A stretch of 64,000 bases of DNA from NCBI GenBank assembly GCA_963662675.2, contig CAXXHP010000006.1:62001-126000 (forward strand). The letters run 5' to 3'. Origin of the DNA: G963662675 sp963662675. Lineage in GTDB: Bacteria; Bacteroidota; Bacteroidia; Bacteroidales; Prolixibacteraceae. The position numbers were made by a program, and so were the translations under genes. Positions 16,556 through 26,669 of this stretch are shown here, piece after piece (position 1 is the first letter of the stretch; the number at the start of each line of letters is the position of its first letter). The notes under the pieces were generated by a model. The model was not told the DNA's origin and searched no databases. It worked only from the letters and a program-made list of their open reading frames with translations.

Positions 16556-18928
16556 ATGATCAGAAACTATTTGAAAAGCACATTTAGATTTTTAAAGCGA
16601 AACAAGCTTTTTGCCGGAATCAATATCATTGGGCTTTCGCTTGCTCTGGCTGCATCGTTCATTATATTATTATTTGTAATAAACGAACTGAGCTATAACT
16701 CTTGCTATAAAAACCGAAAGCAGATTTACCGGATTTTAAATTACAATGTCGATCTAGAGATAACTGACGACGGAACACCCTATATACTGTCAAAAAGTAT
16801 AAAGGACGAATTTCCGCAGGTAAATTATGTAGCAACAACAAAGAATATGGGGGAATTTAGTATTAAACTCAACGAAGAGTTTATACCTGTTCCAAGTGCG
16901 GTTGGTTCCAATTCTGAGATATTTAAAATCTTCGATTTCACGGTTACCGGACAACAGAAAAATATTTTGGATGAACCAAATTCGATTGTCCTTTCGCGAA
17001 AACAAGCCCAAACGTTTTTTCCCGACGAAAACCCAATTGGAAAAGAACTTATTGCTTTGGCAAACGACAAGGAAGAAGTTTTTGTAGTTAAAGGAGTTTT
17101 TGAAAATATTCCGGTTAACTCCACTTTGCAGGCTGATTGTTTTATCAATTCAATGTGGCCCTTGGAGGAACTTAACCAACTAATTAAAGCTAGGGATATC
17201 GAAACGAACTGGAATTCAGACTATTGGGAAACCTGGCTGTTACTCAATAAAGATGCTGATATAGCTTCGCTTGATGAACAGTTCAGGTCGTTGGAAGAAA
17301 AAGTGTATGGCGAAAAAGATCGATCTGATTTTTCCGTTCAAAATTTACCTGATATGTACCTAGGCTCACAGGAAATTAATAGTGGAGCCCCGAAGGGAAA
17401 CATGAAAAACATACGCATTTTTTCAATAATTGCCATTCTCATAATCATTGTTGCAGCATTTAACTACGTCATCCTTTCAACAGCTGTATCAACAGGCAGG
17501 GCAAAAGAAATCGGGATTCGGAAAACCAGCGGTGCCAGTGCCCAAGCTATTCGAAAACAATTGCTGAACGAGTCGGTAATTCTGTCCGTTTTGGTTTTAC
17601 CCGTTGCCTTATTTTTAGCCTGGCTTGGGAAACCTTTTGCCGAAGAGTTGTTTCAAACCAAATTGCTGATTATCAAATCAAATATCCCCATTTATGTAAT
17701 TATTTATGTAACACTTACCTTGTTTATTGGGTTGGTATCAGGACTTTATACTGCGTCATTTTTATCAAAGTTAAACGTAATCAGTATTTTAAAAAATCCT
17801 GTATTAAGCGGGAAGCGCAAATCACGGATTCGTTTTGCACTGATTGTGGTTCAATTGATAATATTTTGCTCTTTCATATCAAGTACTTTAATTATTCGTT
17901 CACAATATAAATATGCTCTCAACAAAAATCCGGGTTATTTCAATCAGGATATTTTGTTTGTCAATATGGGGGGGAGTTCTCAAAATTCCGCAGCATTTAT
18001 AACCAATATTAAGGCTTATCCAAATATTATTTCAGCCGGAGGTGCGATAGAAGCTTTGCCAATGATTAACTATTGGCCTTATCCTATGGAGCTTCCTGAT
18101 GACAAGTCGAAAAAAGTACCGATTGAGCTTCTAGCAGTTGACTTTGATTTTGTTGAAACCATGGGGATACAGATAATTGAAGGAAGGAGTTTTTCACGTG
18201 AGTTCGGCAGTGATGAGGAAATGGCATATTTGCTAAACGAAAAAGCAGTTGAGGCACTTGGATTAACTGACCCAGTTGGGAAACACATAGACGTAGTAGA
18301 AGGAACAGTAATCGGAGTAGTGAAAGATTTTAATTTACACTCCTTTCACCGCGATATTCCGCCGTTACTGATGATTGCATCCGATGCATATGTTTCGCAG
18401 GTGGCTGTTCATTACCAACCGGGTACTCTGGAAAATCTTCTGCCTTTAATCAAAACTGAATGGGGGAAAGTCGCCCAAGACCAGCCTTTTAATTATAAAA
18501 CCATTGAAGAATTTAAAAAAGAAATTTATACCGAGGAGAGAAACCTGAGCGTAATTGTTTCAATATTCTCACTGTTCTCCTTGTTGATTGCTTCTTTCGG
18601 GCTGTTTGGGTTAACGCTGTATGTTGCAAAAAGCCAAACCAAAGAAATCGGAGTAAGAAAGGTTTTCGGAAGCTCAGAAGAGGAAATTGTGTTCTCTTTC
18701 ATCCGAAAGAATTTTGTAATGGTAGTAGTTGCCAATATCCTTTCAATTCCGCTTACAATTTTAGTGATGAACAGGTGGCTCAGCAACTTTTCCTTTAAAA
18801 CCAATATTGAATGGGGGCTGTTTGCAATAACTTTTGTGCTAGCTGCACTTTTGGTTTCGGCAACTGTACTTTACCAATCGTACAGGGCTTCGCGCATAAA
18901 CCCGGTGGAGGCATTGAGGTATGAATAA
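16556..18928 (+). CDS. MacB-like/FtsX ABC transporter permease 1
   Basis: A 790-residue permease with N-terminal TM1, a large periplasmic MacB_PCD domain, three TM helices of a first FtsX core (~285-420), a second periplasmic domain, and a final three-TM FtsX core with AKSQTKEIGVRKVFGSS before the third-last helix. This is the duplicated eight-TM 'ABC permease' type of Bacteroidota, lacking its own ATPase domain. It ends in NPVEALRYE like its four paralogues, but its last ~60 residues (LSNFSFKTNIEWGLFAITFVLAALL) are clearly different from theirs. It lies 64 nt after the ATPase gene; a CTTTGCGCAAAG palindrome sits in that gap (16530-16541). Confidence 0.9.
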   Translation: MIRNYLKSTFRFLKRNKLFAGINIIGLSLALAASFIILLFVINELSYNSCYKNRKQIYRILNYNVDLEITDDGTPYILSKSIKDEFPQVNYVATTKNMGEFSIKLNEEFIPVPSAVGSNSEIFKIFDFTVTGQQKNILDEPNSIVLSRKQAQTFFPDENPIGKELIALANDKEEVFVVKGVFENIPVNSTLQADCFINSMWPLEELNQLIKARDIETNWNSDYWETWLLLNKDADIASLDEQFRSLEEKVYGEKDRSDFSVQNLPDMYLGSQEINSGAPKGNMKNIRIFSIIAILIIIVAAFNYVILSTAVSTGRAKEIGIRKTSGASAQAIRKQLLNESVILSVLVLPVALFLAWLGKPFAEELFQTKLLIIKSNIPIYVIIYVTLTLFIGLVSGLYTASFLSKLNVISILKNPVLSGKRKSRIRFALIVVQLIIFCSFISSTLIIRSQYKYALNKNPGYFNQDILFVNMGGSSQNSAAFITNIKAYPNIISAGGAIEALPMINYWPYPMELPDDKSKKVPIELLAVDFDFVETMGIQIIEGRSFSREFGSDEEMAYLLNEKAVEALGLTDPVGKHIDVVEGTVIGVVKDFNLHSFHRDIPPLLMIASDAYVSQVAVHYQPGTLENLLPLIKTEWGKVAQDQPFNYKTIEEFKKEIYTEERNLSVIVSIFSLFSLLIASFGLFGLTLYVAKSQTKEIGVRKVFGSSEEEIVFSFIRKNFVMVVVANILSIPLTILVMNRWLSNFSFKTNIEWGLFAITFVLAALLVSATVLYQSYRASRINPVEALRYE

Positions 18929-19027
18929 GAATTCAAAAAAGAAAGTAACAGAAAAAAAGACATTATAAATAGCCATAAGAAAACAGGTCAATTTATCGAA
19001 AATACAAATTAACAAAAGAAACCAGCC

Positions 19028-21397
19028 ATGATAAAAAAGAACTTTATAATCGCCCTTCGAAGTTTGATGAACCATAAAAAATATGCACTCATCAATATTT
19101 TTGGACTCGCGATAGGATTAGCTTGTTTTATCCTAATAACAATTTGGGTTCAGGATGAATTATCGTTTGACAATTTTCATAAAGATGCCGATAATATTCA
19201 TATTGTATTTCGAAAAGAAAGTGGAAAGCGTTCAGCTGTTTCTTCAAAATTGTTGGCTCCTGCATTGAAAGAGGAGTTACCAGAAGTTTTGGAAGCCACT
19301 TGTTTTAGGCAACTTCCCGAAGCGTTTAATATTCTTTTTCAATACAAAGAGAACAGTTTTGTTGAAAAAATTGCAATGGCCGATAATCAATTCTTTAAAG
19401 TATTTTCCTTTCCTCTTTTAATAGGCGATCCTTCTACCGCCTTTTCCGATCCTAATTCTGTAGTGATTACAGAACGAATGAGTCAAAAATATTTTGGCGG
19501 GGAGGAAGCTCTTGGAAAGACATTTTCTATCACAGCGTTTGGACAGAAAAAGCTACTGACAGTAAGCGGTGTATTGGAGAACATCCCGCATAATTCGCAT
19601 ATACAGTCAGAACTCATTCTTCCAATTGAATTCATGAATTATTTTGGAGCAGAGTGGGATGTGTGGGGCAATTTTTCTGTAAACACCTATATTCGAACTC
19701 AAGATAATATATCAAGCACTCAACTTGAGAAAAAAATATTGGCTTGTAAAGAGGGCCATTTTTCTGAAGAAAATATTAGCTATTCCGTACTTCCTATCAC
19801 TAAAATTCATCTAAACACAAGTAATGTTGGATTTTTCACCACAACAGGAGACATCAAATATGTGTATATATTTAGTGCTATTGCGGCAATCATTTTACTC
19901 ATTGCCTGCATGAATTACATGAACTTATCCAATGCACTTTCATTAAAACGTTCGAAAGAAATAGGCATTAGAAAAACACTGGGAAGTAAAAGGGGACAAA
20001 TTATTCAGCAATATTTTGGAGAAACATTTATTTTGGTATCTGTAGCATTGTTTTGCTCTATCCTCCTGGTTCAAATTTGTTTGCCGGTTCTCAATTATTT
20101 ATCCGCAAAATCGCTCACTGTCCCATATACCAACCCGCTGTTTATTCTAACTCTTTTAGGAATTATTGTATCGACAAGTTTAATCTCAGGCATTTATCCG
20201 GCATTATTTGTATCGGGTTTTCAACCTATTAAGGTTTTAAAAGGAAAATTTGTTTCCTCTCCACAGAGTATAAACATTCGAAAAGGACTGGTTGTATTCC
20301 AGTTTGCATTGTCCATACTCATCGTTATAGGCGCAATTGCTGTTTCTAATCAGCTTAAATTTATTCAAAGCATTAATTTGGGATATGATAAAGAATACGT
20401 TGCATGTGCGACAATAAAAGATGATATCAGCAATAAATATGAAGCTTTTAAAAATGAAATGCTGCTAAGTGGAAATGTATTAAATGTTTCACGATCGGAA
20501 AACATGCAAGCAGCTGGAATGAGTTCTACTCAGGATGTTAATTGGCCAGGTAAACAAAAAATATTTAACACTTGGGTTTTAGATGTTGACGATGAATTTG
20601 CCGAAACTTATGGTATAAAAATGAATGCCGGTAGGTTTTATTCTCGTGATTTTGCAACTGACCTCACCGATGGATTTGTAATCAATCAAACTGCTGCTAA
20701 CGAAATGGGCTTTGAAAATCCAATAGGTCAAGAGTTGACAATGTGGGGGAGAAAGGGAACCATTATTGGTGTAACTAATGATTTTCATTTTAGTTCGCTT
20801 CACAACAAAATTGAACCACTTATTTTTCATATTCCAGAACCCGAAAACATGAATAGAAGTTACAGGGTTTTATCGATGAGAATTAAACCGAACTCAATGC
20901 CTCAAAGTCTGGATTATATTAAAAAAACATGGAAGACCTATTTTCCGAATGAGAACATCGAATACTATTTTATGGATGAAAAACTGAAAGCCAATTACGT
21001 CTCAGAAGCCAGAATGGGAACTCTTTTTAAATATTTTTCGTTCCTCGTTATTTTTATTGCCTGTCTTGGATTGTATGGCCTTACTGCCTTTACCATTGAA
21101 CAAAAGACTAAGGAAATTGGAATTTACAAAGTACTGGGAGCCACCATTCCTGATGTGATGATGCTTTTCTCCAAAGGCTATGTATTTTGGATTTTAACAG
21201 CCAATATAATTGCAACTCCAATTGCCTGGTACGCTATGCACAAATGGCTCGAAAACTTTGCCTACAAAACAGAGCTGAGTTGGTGGATTTTTGCCCTGTC
21301 AGGCTTGCTGGCATTGGGAATTGCGTTGTTAACTGTGAGTTGGCAAAGCTGGAAAGCAGCAACAAGAAACCCGGTGGAGGCATTGAGGTATGAATAA
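19028..21397 (+). CDS. MacB-like/FtsX ABC transporter permease 2
   Basis: A 789-residue paralogue with the same eight-TM, two-periplasmic-domain layout. TM1 is in YALINIFGLAIGLACFILITIWV. The first FtsX core follows AIAAIILLIACMNYMNLSNAL with KRSKEIGIRKTLGS, and the second has KTKEIGIYKVLGAT. The C-terminal ~55 residues (WLENFAYKTELSWWIFALSGLLALGIALL and onward) are almost identical in permeases 2-5. Periplasmic domains are far more divergent, as expected if each recognises a different partner or substrate. It starts 99 bp after permease 1. Confidence 0.9.
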   Translation: MIKKNFIIALRSLMNHKKYALINIFGLAIGLACFILITIWVQDELSFDNFHKDADNIHIVFRKESGKRSAVSSKLLAPALKEELPEVLEATCFRQLPEAFNILFQYKENSFVEKIAMADNQFFKVFSFPLLIGDPSTAFSDPNSVVITERMSQKYFGGEEALGKTFSITAFGQKKLLTVSGVLENIPHNSHIQSELILPIEFMNYFGAEWDVWGNFSVNTYIRTQDNISSTQLEKKILACKEGHFSEENISYSVLPITKIHLNTSNVGFFTTTGDIKYVYIFSAIAAIILLIACMNYMNLSNALSLKRSKEIGIRKTLGSKRGQIIQQYFGETFILVSVALFCSILLVQICLPVLNYLSAKSLTVPYTNPLFILTLLGIIVSTSLISGIYPALFVSGFQPIKVLKGKFVSSPQSINIRKGLVVFQFALSILIVIGAIAVSNQLKFIQSINLGYDKEYVACATIKDDISNKYEAFKNEMLLSGNVLNVSRSENMQAAGMSSTQDVNWPGKQKIFNTWVLDVDDEFAETYGIKMNAGRFYSRDFATDLTDGFVINQTAANEMGFENPIGQELTMWGRKGTIIGVTNDFHFSSLHNKIEPLIFHIPEPENMNRSYRVLSMRIKPNSMPQSLDYIKKTWKTYFPNENIEYYFMDEKLKANYVSEARMGTLFKYFSFLVIFIACLGLYGLTAFTIEQKTKEIGIYKVLGATIPDVMMLFSKGYVFWILTANIIATPIAWYAMHKWLENFAYKTELSWWIFALSGLLALGIALLTVSWQSWKAATRNPVEALRYE

Positions 21398-21441
21398 AAT
21401 TTAAATGTTGAAGTATATCAACATTTACTAAATCCTGAAAG

Positions 21442-23823
21442 ATGATTAAAAACTATTTAAAAATAGCGTTCCGAAATCTGGTTAAACAAAAGTATTATTC
21501 GTTGATAAATATCTTTGGATTAGCCTTTGGGATAGCATCTTCTGTATTGATTTTCCTTTGGGTAAGTCATGAATCGAGTTTTGATAAATTTCATGAAAAA
21601 CATGAAAATATCTATCGGATTACGTCTGATGCGTCAATGGGCGGACAAGAGTTTAATATTTGCTACGCCCCTTCAGGATGTGCTTTAAAATTAGCTGAAA
21701 GTTGCCCTGAAGTTGAAATGGCAACCATCATGACACCTTATCAAAATGTGGTTTATAAATACGATAATAATTACTACAAAGAGAAAAAAGTTATCGCTAC
21801 CGATTCCTGTTTTTTCAAGCTTTTTAATTTCCAATTTCTTGAAGGAAATGCAGAAAATCCATTCCCCAAACAAAATAGCATAGTCATAACAAAATCAATT
21901 GCAAAAAAATACTTTGGCAACGAAGAGTCATTGGGGAAAGTATTGCTGACCAATGGGGAAAACCCGGCTGTTATATCAGCAGTTATTGAAGATTTGCCTT
22001 CAAACTCTCACATGCAATTCAGCATAGCTACCTACATGGAGAACGACAATAATTGGGATAATTTTAACAGTCTAATCTATGTTTTATTAAAAAACAACTT
22101 CTCTCAAAACAATGTAAATAATTCATTAAAGGAAATAGAAAATTACATCGTCAATTTAATGACTCAGTCTTTTGGAATGAGTACTGAACAGTTTAATAAA
22201 GCTGGCAATTACATCAAACTTGATCTTCAGCCATTAACGGCAATTCATCTGAATTCTAATTTCTACGGCGAATTAGAGACAAACGGTAATAAAACATATG
22301 TAATTTTTTTCTCCATCATTGCGATTTTAATACTGTTTATTGCAAGTATAAATTACATGAACCTGTCAACAGCTTATTACGATACCAGAGCTGTTGAAAT
22401 TGGTATACGAAAGGCAAATGGGGCGAGACGAGGCATGTTGATCCGGCAATTTTCAACCGAATCAATACTCATAAGCATAGCTTCATTTATCGTTGGAATA
22501 CTTCTTATAAAATTATCACTCCCACTTTTTAATCACTACATAGCTATCGATATTAATGAAGGAATTTATAATAATTGGTATTTTATACTCCTTGTATTTG
22601 CACTGGTCATGATATTGAGTTTTATATCAGGACTATATCCGGCAGCCTATATATCCCGTGTAAATACAATTTCAATTCTTAGTAATAAATCAATATCACC
22701 GGTTAAGAAAGCATTTAATACCCGTTCTGCTTTAGTTGTATTTCAATACACCATTGCCATCGTGGTTATTGTAGCTACCATTCTTGTTAAGAAACAGGTT
22801 GATTTTCTATTAAACAAAGATTTAGGGTTCAAGTCCGAACAGCTTGTTGTCATCGAAGGGGCAAACGACTTAGGCGATAAAAAGGAAGTTTTTAAAACCG
22901 AGTTAAAGAAAAATTCACAGATCATTAATCTTTGTACTTCCGATGTATATCCCGGGGGGAAATACACCAATATAACCGGATATAACGTGGATGGATATCC
23001 ACCCGAACAACAGTTTGTATTAAAAACAATTTTTGCGGATGCAGATTATTTCGACACCTATGGGATGAAAATTCTTAGCGGAAGAAAATTCAACAGCACC
23101 GATAAACCTGCCATGATTTTAAATGAGAAAGCGGTTGAACTTATGAAACTTAATGATCCGTTAAGTAACCGTATCATCGGGAATAATCAATCCTTTCCTA
23201 TTTTAGGGGTCGTTAAGAATTTTAATCACGACCCATTAAAGGTAAACCTCGATCCAATTTTAATCCGTTTTGTCGATAATCAAAACTACGATTTCATAAC
23301 AATAAGATTAGCCGAAGGAAATGCCAAAGATGCGATGAGCTTTATCACAAATAAATGGAATGAATTATCTGGAGATAAACCTTTTGAGTACTACTTTCTG
23401 GATAGCAAACTTGAATCCGCATATAAGGCAGAAATGAAAGCAGGTAATGTTCTTACACTATTCTCCCTTCTTTCGGTAATTATTGCGTGTATGGGAATAC
23501 TTGGAATTGCTTCATTTTCGATACAAAGGCGGATTAAAGAAATTGGTATCCGTAAAGTAAATGGTGCAAAAGATTCAGAAGTACTAACTATGCTCAATAA
23601 AGACTTTGCAAAATGGGTATTCATAGCCTTTGTACTAGCCACGCCGATTTCATGGTATGCCATGTACAATTGGCTCGAAAGTTTTGCCTACAAAACCGAA
23701 CTCAGTTGGTGGATTTTTGCGCTAGCAGGATTGCTGGCATTGGGAATTGCGCTGCTAACCGTGAGCTGGCAAAGTTGGAAAGCAGCAACACGGAATCCGG
23801 TGGAAGCGTTGAGGTATGAATAG
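21442..23823 (+). CDS. MacB-like/FtsX ABC transporter permease 3
   Basis: A 793-residue paralogue, 44 nt downstream of permease 2. The N-terminus MIKNYLKIAFRNLVKQKYYSLINIFGLAFGIASSVLIFLWV is the standard start of this family. FtsX cores carry AVEIGIRKANGARR and RIKEIGIRKVNGAKDSEVLTMLNKD. From about residue 690 to the end the sequence closely tracks permeases 4 and 5 (KVNGA...WLE.FAYKTELSWWIF), whereas the remainder shares only family-level similarity. Probably part of the same transporter set using the single upstream ATPase. Confidence 0.9.
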   Translation: MIKNYLKIAFRNLVKQKYYSLINIFGLAFGIASSVLIFLWVSHESSFDKFHEKHENIYRITSDASMGGQEFNICYAPSGCALKLAESCPEVEMATIMTPYQNVVYKYDNNYYKEKKVIATDSCFFKLFNFQFLEGNAENPFPKQNSIVITKSIAKKYFGNEESLGKVLLTNGENPAVISAVIEDLPSNSHMQFSIATYMENDNNWDNFNSLIYVLLKNNFSQNNVNNSLKEIENYIVNLMTQSFGMSTEQFNKAGNYIKLDLQPLTAIHLNSNFYGELETNGNKTYVIFFSIIAILILFIASINYMNLSTAYYDTRAVEIGIRKANGARRGMLIRQFSTESILISIASFIVGILLIKLSLPLFNHYIAIDINEGIYNNWYFILLVFALVMILSFISGLYPAAYISRVNTISILSNKSISPVKKAFNTRSALVVFQYTIAIVVIVATILVKKQVDFLLNKDLGFKSEQLVVIEGANDLGDKKEVFKTELKKNSQIINLCTSDVYPGGKYTNITGYNVDGYPPEQQFVLKTIFADADYFDTYGMKILSGRKFNSTDKPAMILNEKAVELMKLNDPLSNRIIGNNQSFPILGVVKNFNHDPLKVNLDPILIRFVDNQNYDFITIRLAEGNAKDAMSFITNKWNELSGDKPFEYYFLDSKLESAYKAEMKAGNVLTLFSLLSVIIACMGILGIASFSIQRRIKEIGIRKVNGAKDSEVLTMLNKDFAKWVFIAFVLATPISWYAMYNWLESFAYKTELSWWIFALAGLLALGIALLTVSWQSWKAATRNPVEALRYE

Positions 23824-23882
23824 TCAGAGCTTCATTTGAGGCGAAGACCTCACTGAAAAAAACGAATAGAACGAAACATATT

Positions 23883-26312
23883 ATGCAATACTATTATCAT
23901 TTCAGAATCGCATTTAGAAACTTAATCAGAGAAAAAAGACATACTTTTTTTCTTCTTTCATCTCTCTGTATTGGGTTAATCACATTTATGCTTGTTTCGG
24001 GATATGTTTTTTACGAAAAAGGATTTGACCGAGTCTTCCCCAACCATAATAGAATTTTCAGGGTAACTACTGATATCTACAATAATAATGAGTTGAGTCT
24101 TTCTATTCCCGAATGCGAGCGCGGAGTAGCAGCAACGCTAAAAGAGCAATATCCGCATGTTGAAGCGGCAGGATTTATTACCGGAACAAACAATCCGCAA
24201 TATAAAATAGGCAACGAAATTTTTACGAATAAGAATATCTACCACGCTTCTCCGGGTTTTCTCCAGGTTTTCTCAATTTCGTTAATACAAGGTAGCCTAT
24301 CAAATGTTTTAACTCGTCCGTACGTTGCAATTATTTCAGAAGAAACGGCCAAAAAGTATTTTGGAGACACCGATCCGATTGGGCAAATTCTATTTAAATA
24401 TCCGGCTTACGAATATATCATCGAAGGAGTTTACAAGGATATTCCTGCACAGGCTCATTTTAATGCCGATGTTTTACTTTCGTTTCACGACGAGATGAAC
24501 CTACCCCCACCGGCAAAGGCACAATGGGGTGAAACCGGATTTTATACCTATCTGAGATTAAATGAAAATACAAATATTCGTCAGCTAGAATCAGGAATTA
24601 ACGAGCTGGTAGCTGAAAATAAACAAACGCAATTTGAACAAAATAATGTTCAACATAAATACCATCTTCAACCGTTAACTGACATTCATCTTTATTCGGA
24701 GTTGAAAAATGAATTGGGGAGAAATTCGCAGGCAGATTATGTAATTCTCATTTTCATTATCGGGATATTAATTCTTGCAGCTTCCTCGTTTAATTATATC
24801 CAGTTTTCTTTTTCAAAGATGATTAACTCAGCGAAAAAAACAGGAATCAAAAAAATTAATGGCGCAACAAAGCTAGAGATTGTATGGTCTGCGTTGGCAG
24901 AATCGTTCATCCTTCATTTATTGGCAGTTACCATATCGTTGTTTGTTGGATGGTCACTTATTCCTTTTATGAGGAATCAATTCGGTATTTTTTTAGAGCC
25001 CGTATTTACCAGTAGCTACTTTCTGGGGATATTCTTTACAATTATTGTTTTAAGCATTTCAATAAACGGAATTCTTCCTGCATTTATAATTAGCCGGTTT
25101 AATAGCCTCGAATTACTTCAATTAAAATACAAACCGGTTTCGGGAGGTATCTCATTCCGTCAAGTAATTGTTGTGACTCAGTTTGTAATAATTATTGCAA
25201 TTATGGCTGGAATTGCAGGAATGAATAAGCAAGTAAATTTTCTGATTGAAAAAGACAAAGGTTTTGATGTGACAAATACAATGGTAATTAAGGTGCCACA
25301 AAACCTTAGTAAAACTTCACAACGAATCAATAACCTAGAGGCTTTCGAGAACGAATTATTACGACACAGTTCCATTTTAGGTTTTTCAAGTTCAAATAAA
25401 ATCCCTGGGGATTTGCCCGCATACAATTTCAATTTTACAGAAATTCAAACAGGAATGGGGGGAAAGGCAGCTATTATTGTAGCCGACGAAAACTTCATTA
25501 GCAACTATAACATTAAACTGTTGGCGGGGGCTACTTTTCATGCACAAAGAGCAGCAGACGAAAATAATGGTTGCATCATCAATCGCGCCTGTTTAAAGTC
25601 GCTTGGAATTCAGAATCCGAATGAGGCGATAGGGCAGGTTTTGAAAATGGAAGATGAAAGCGGAATACAAAAGTTTGATGTCCCGATTATTGGTGTTTTA
25701 GAAAATGTGGATTTCAGCGATGCAAAAAATAAACACGAACCCATTATTCTCATCAACTGGACAGAAAACATGATTTGGGGAAATTATTCCATAAAAATAG
25801 CAAATGCCAATTTTGCTTCTGTTATCCCATTTATTAACGAGAAATTCAACACCACTTTCCCGAATTATCCTTTTGAATATTTAATTGTAGAGGATTACTA
25901 CAACAAACAGTTTGATAAAGAAATTCAACTGGTAAAAATATTCCGCATGTTTATTCTTGTTGCTATTTTAATAAGTGTAATCAATCTGTTTTCAATTTCG
26001 TGGTTAATTTCGTTAGCAAGAGTCAAAGAAATTGGCGTTCGCAAAGTAAATGGCGCAACTGTTTCCGAGGTAATGACCATGCTCAACAAAGACATTATAA
26101 AGTGGGTTGCTATTGCTTTTGTCGTTGCCACACCCATCGCCTATTTCGCCATGAATAAATGGCTCGAAAATTTCGCCTACAAAACCGAACTGAGTTGGTG
26201 GATATTTGCTCTGGCTGGTTTGTTGGCATTGGGAATTGCGCTGCTAACCGTCAGTTGGCAAAGTTGGAAGGCGGCCACTAGAAATCCGGTGGAGGCGTTG
26301 AGGTATGAATAA
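23883..26312 (+). CDS. MacB-like/FtsX ABC transporter permease 4
   Basis: An 809-residue paralogue and the most divergent in its N-terminal half (MQYYYHFRIAFRNLIREKRHTFFLLSSLCIGLITFMLVSGYV). Its first FtsX core has MINSAKKTGIKKINGATK, departing from the usual KEIGIRK. The second core returns to family form (VKEIGVRKVNGATVSEVMTMLNKD), and the C-terminal ~95 residues closely match permeases 3 and 5. The stark contrast between ends suggests recombination or gene conversion at the 3' end. It is followed by a decayed gene rather than directly by permease 5. Confidence 0.88.
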   Translation: MQYYYHFRIAFRNLIREKRHTFFLLSSLCIGLITFMLVSGYVFYEKGFDRVFPNHNRIFRVTTDIYNNNELSLSIPECERGVAATLKEQYPHVEAAGFITGTNNPQYKIGNEIFTNKNIYHASPGFLQVFSISLIQGSLSNVLTRPYVAIISEETAKKYFGDTDPIGQILFKYPAYEYIIEGVYKDIPAQAHFNADVLLSFHDEMNLPPPAKAQWGETGFYTYLRLNENTNIRQLESGINELVAENKQTQFEQNNVQHKYHLQPLTDIHLYSELKNELGRNSQADYVILIFIIGILILAASSFNYIQFSFSKMINSAKKTGIKKINGATKLEIVWSALAESFILHLLAVTISLFVGWSLIPFMRNQFGIFLEPVFTSSYFLGIFFTIIVLSISINGILPAFIISRFNSLELLQLKYKPVSGGISFRQVIVVTQFVIIIAIMAGIAGMNKQVNFLIEKDKGFDVTNTMVIKVPQNLSKTSQRINNLEAFENELLRHSSILGFSSSNKIPGDLPAYNFNFTEIQTGMGGKAAIIVADENFISNYNIKLLAGATFHAQRAADENNGCIINRACLKSLGIQNPNEAIGQVLKMEDESGIQKFDVPIIGVLENVDFSDAKNKHEPIILINWTENMIWGNYSIKIANANFASVIPFINEKFNTTFPNYPFEYLIVEDYYNKQFDKEIQLVKIFRMFILVAILISVINLFSISWLISLARVKEIGVRKVNGATVSEVMTMLNKDIIKWVAIAFVVATPIAYFAMNKWLENFAYKTELSWWIFALAGLLALGIALLTVSWQSWKAATRNPVEALRYE

Positions 26313-26328
26313 TCAAAAAACTAAAACA

Positions 26329-26669
26329 ATGAAACAAAAAAGATCTACACTTATCGTTTTTCTGTTATTGGGGAATACTTCTGTGCTTGAAGCTCAGCAG
26401 GCCTTTACACCTGATTTATCTGATGTTCACAGGCGTTTATGAGAATACCGTTACGCCAGTGCCTGATCCTGAAGACTGATTTCATGCCACAATCGTATTT
26501 AACTATACTGAAGTGAAAGTCTTTGTTAACGATGCAGAAAAGCCTCCTCTGGAAGTCAAACAAATCAACACAACAAAAAGAGGTTGAATTGGCTTGTGGA
26601 TTAGAAACTACTCCGAAGGAAGCTTTAAAAAATAACCAGATCAAAATAAGAATAAATTCAATTGGATAA
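26329..26669 (+). pseudogene. Decayed secreted LamG/concanavalin-like protein gene
   Basis: The region starts with an ATG and a clean signal peptide (MKQKRSTLIVFLLLGNTSVLEAQQ), but stops at TGA 26440. From 26480 another frame reads FHATIVFNYTEVKVFVNDAEKPPLEV, then a TGA at 26585, then IGLWIRNYSEGSFK. After a +1 shift in an A-run (26627-26632) it reads NNQIKIRINSIG, stopping at a TAATG that overlaps the permease 5 start. These pieces match the C-terminus of Bacteroidota secreted proteins with a concanavalin/LamG-like fold (FHAKIV..VKVFVNDAE.PSLEV...KIGLWVG..SEGxFKN). The middle of the gene is deleted. The original was evidently translationally coupled to permease 5. Confidence 0.72.
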
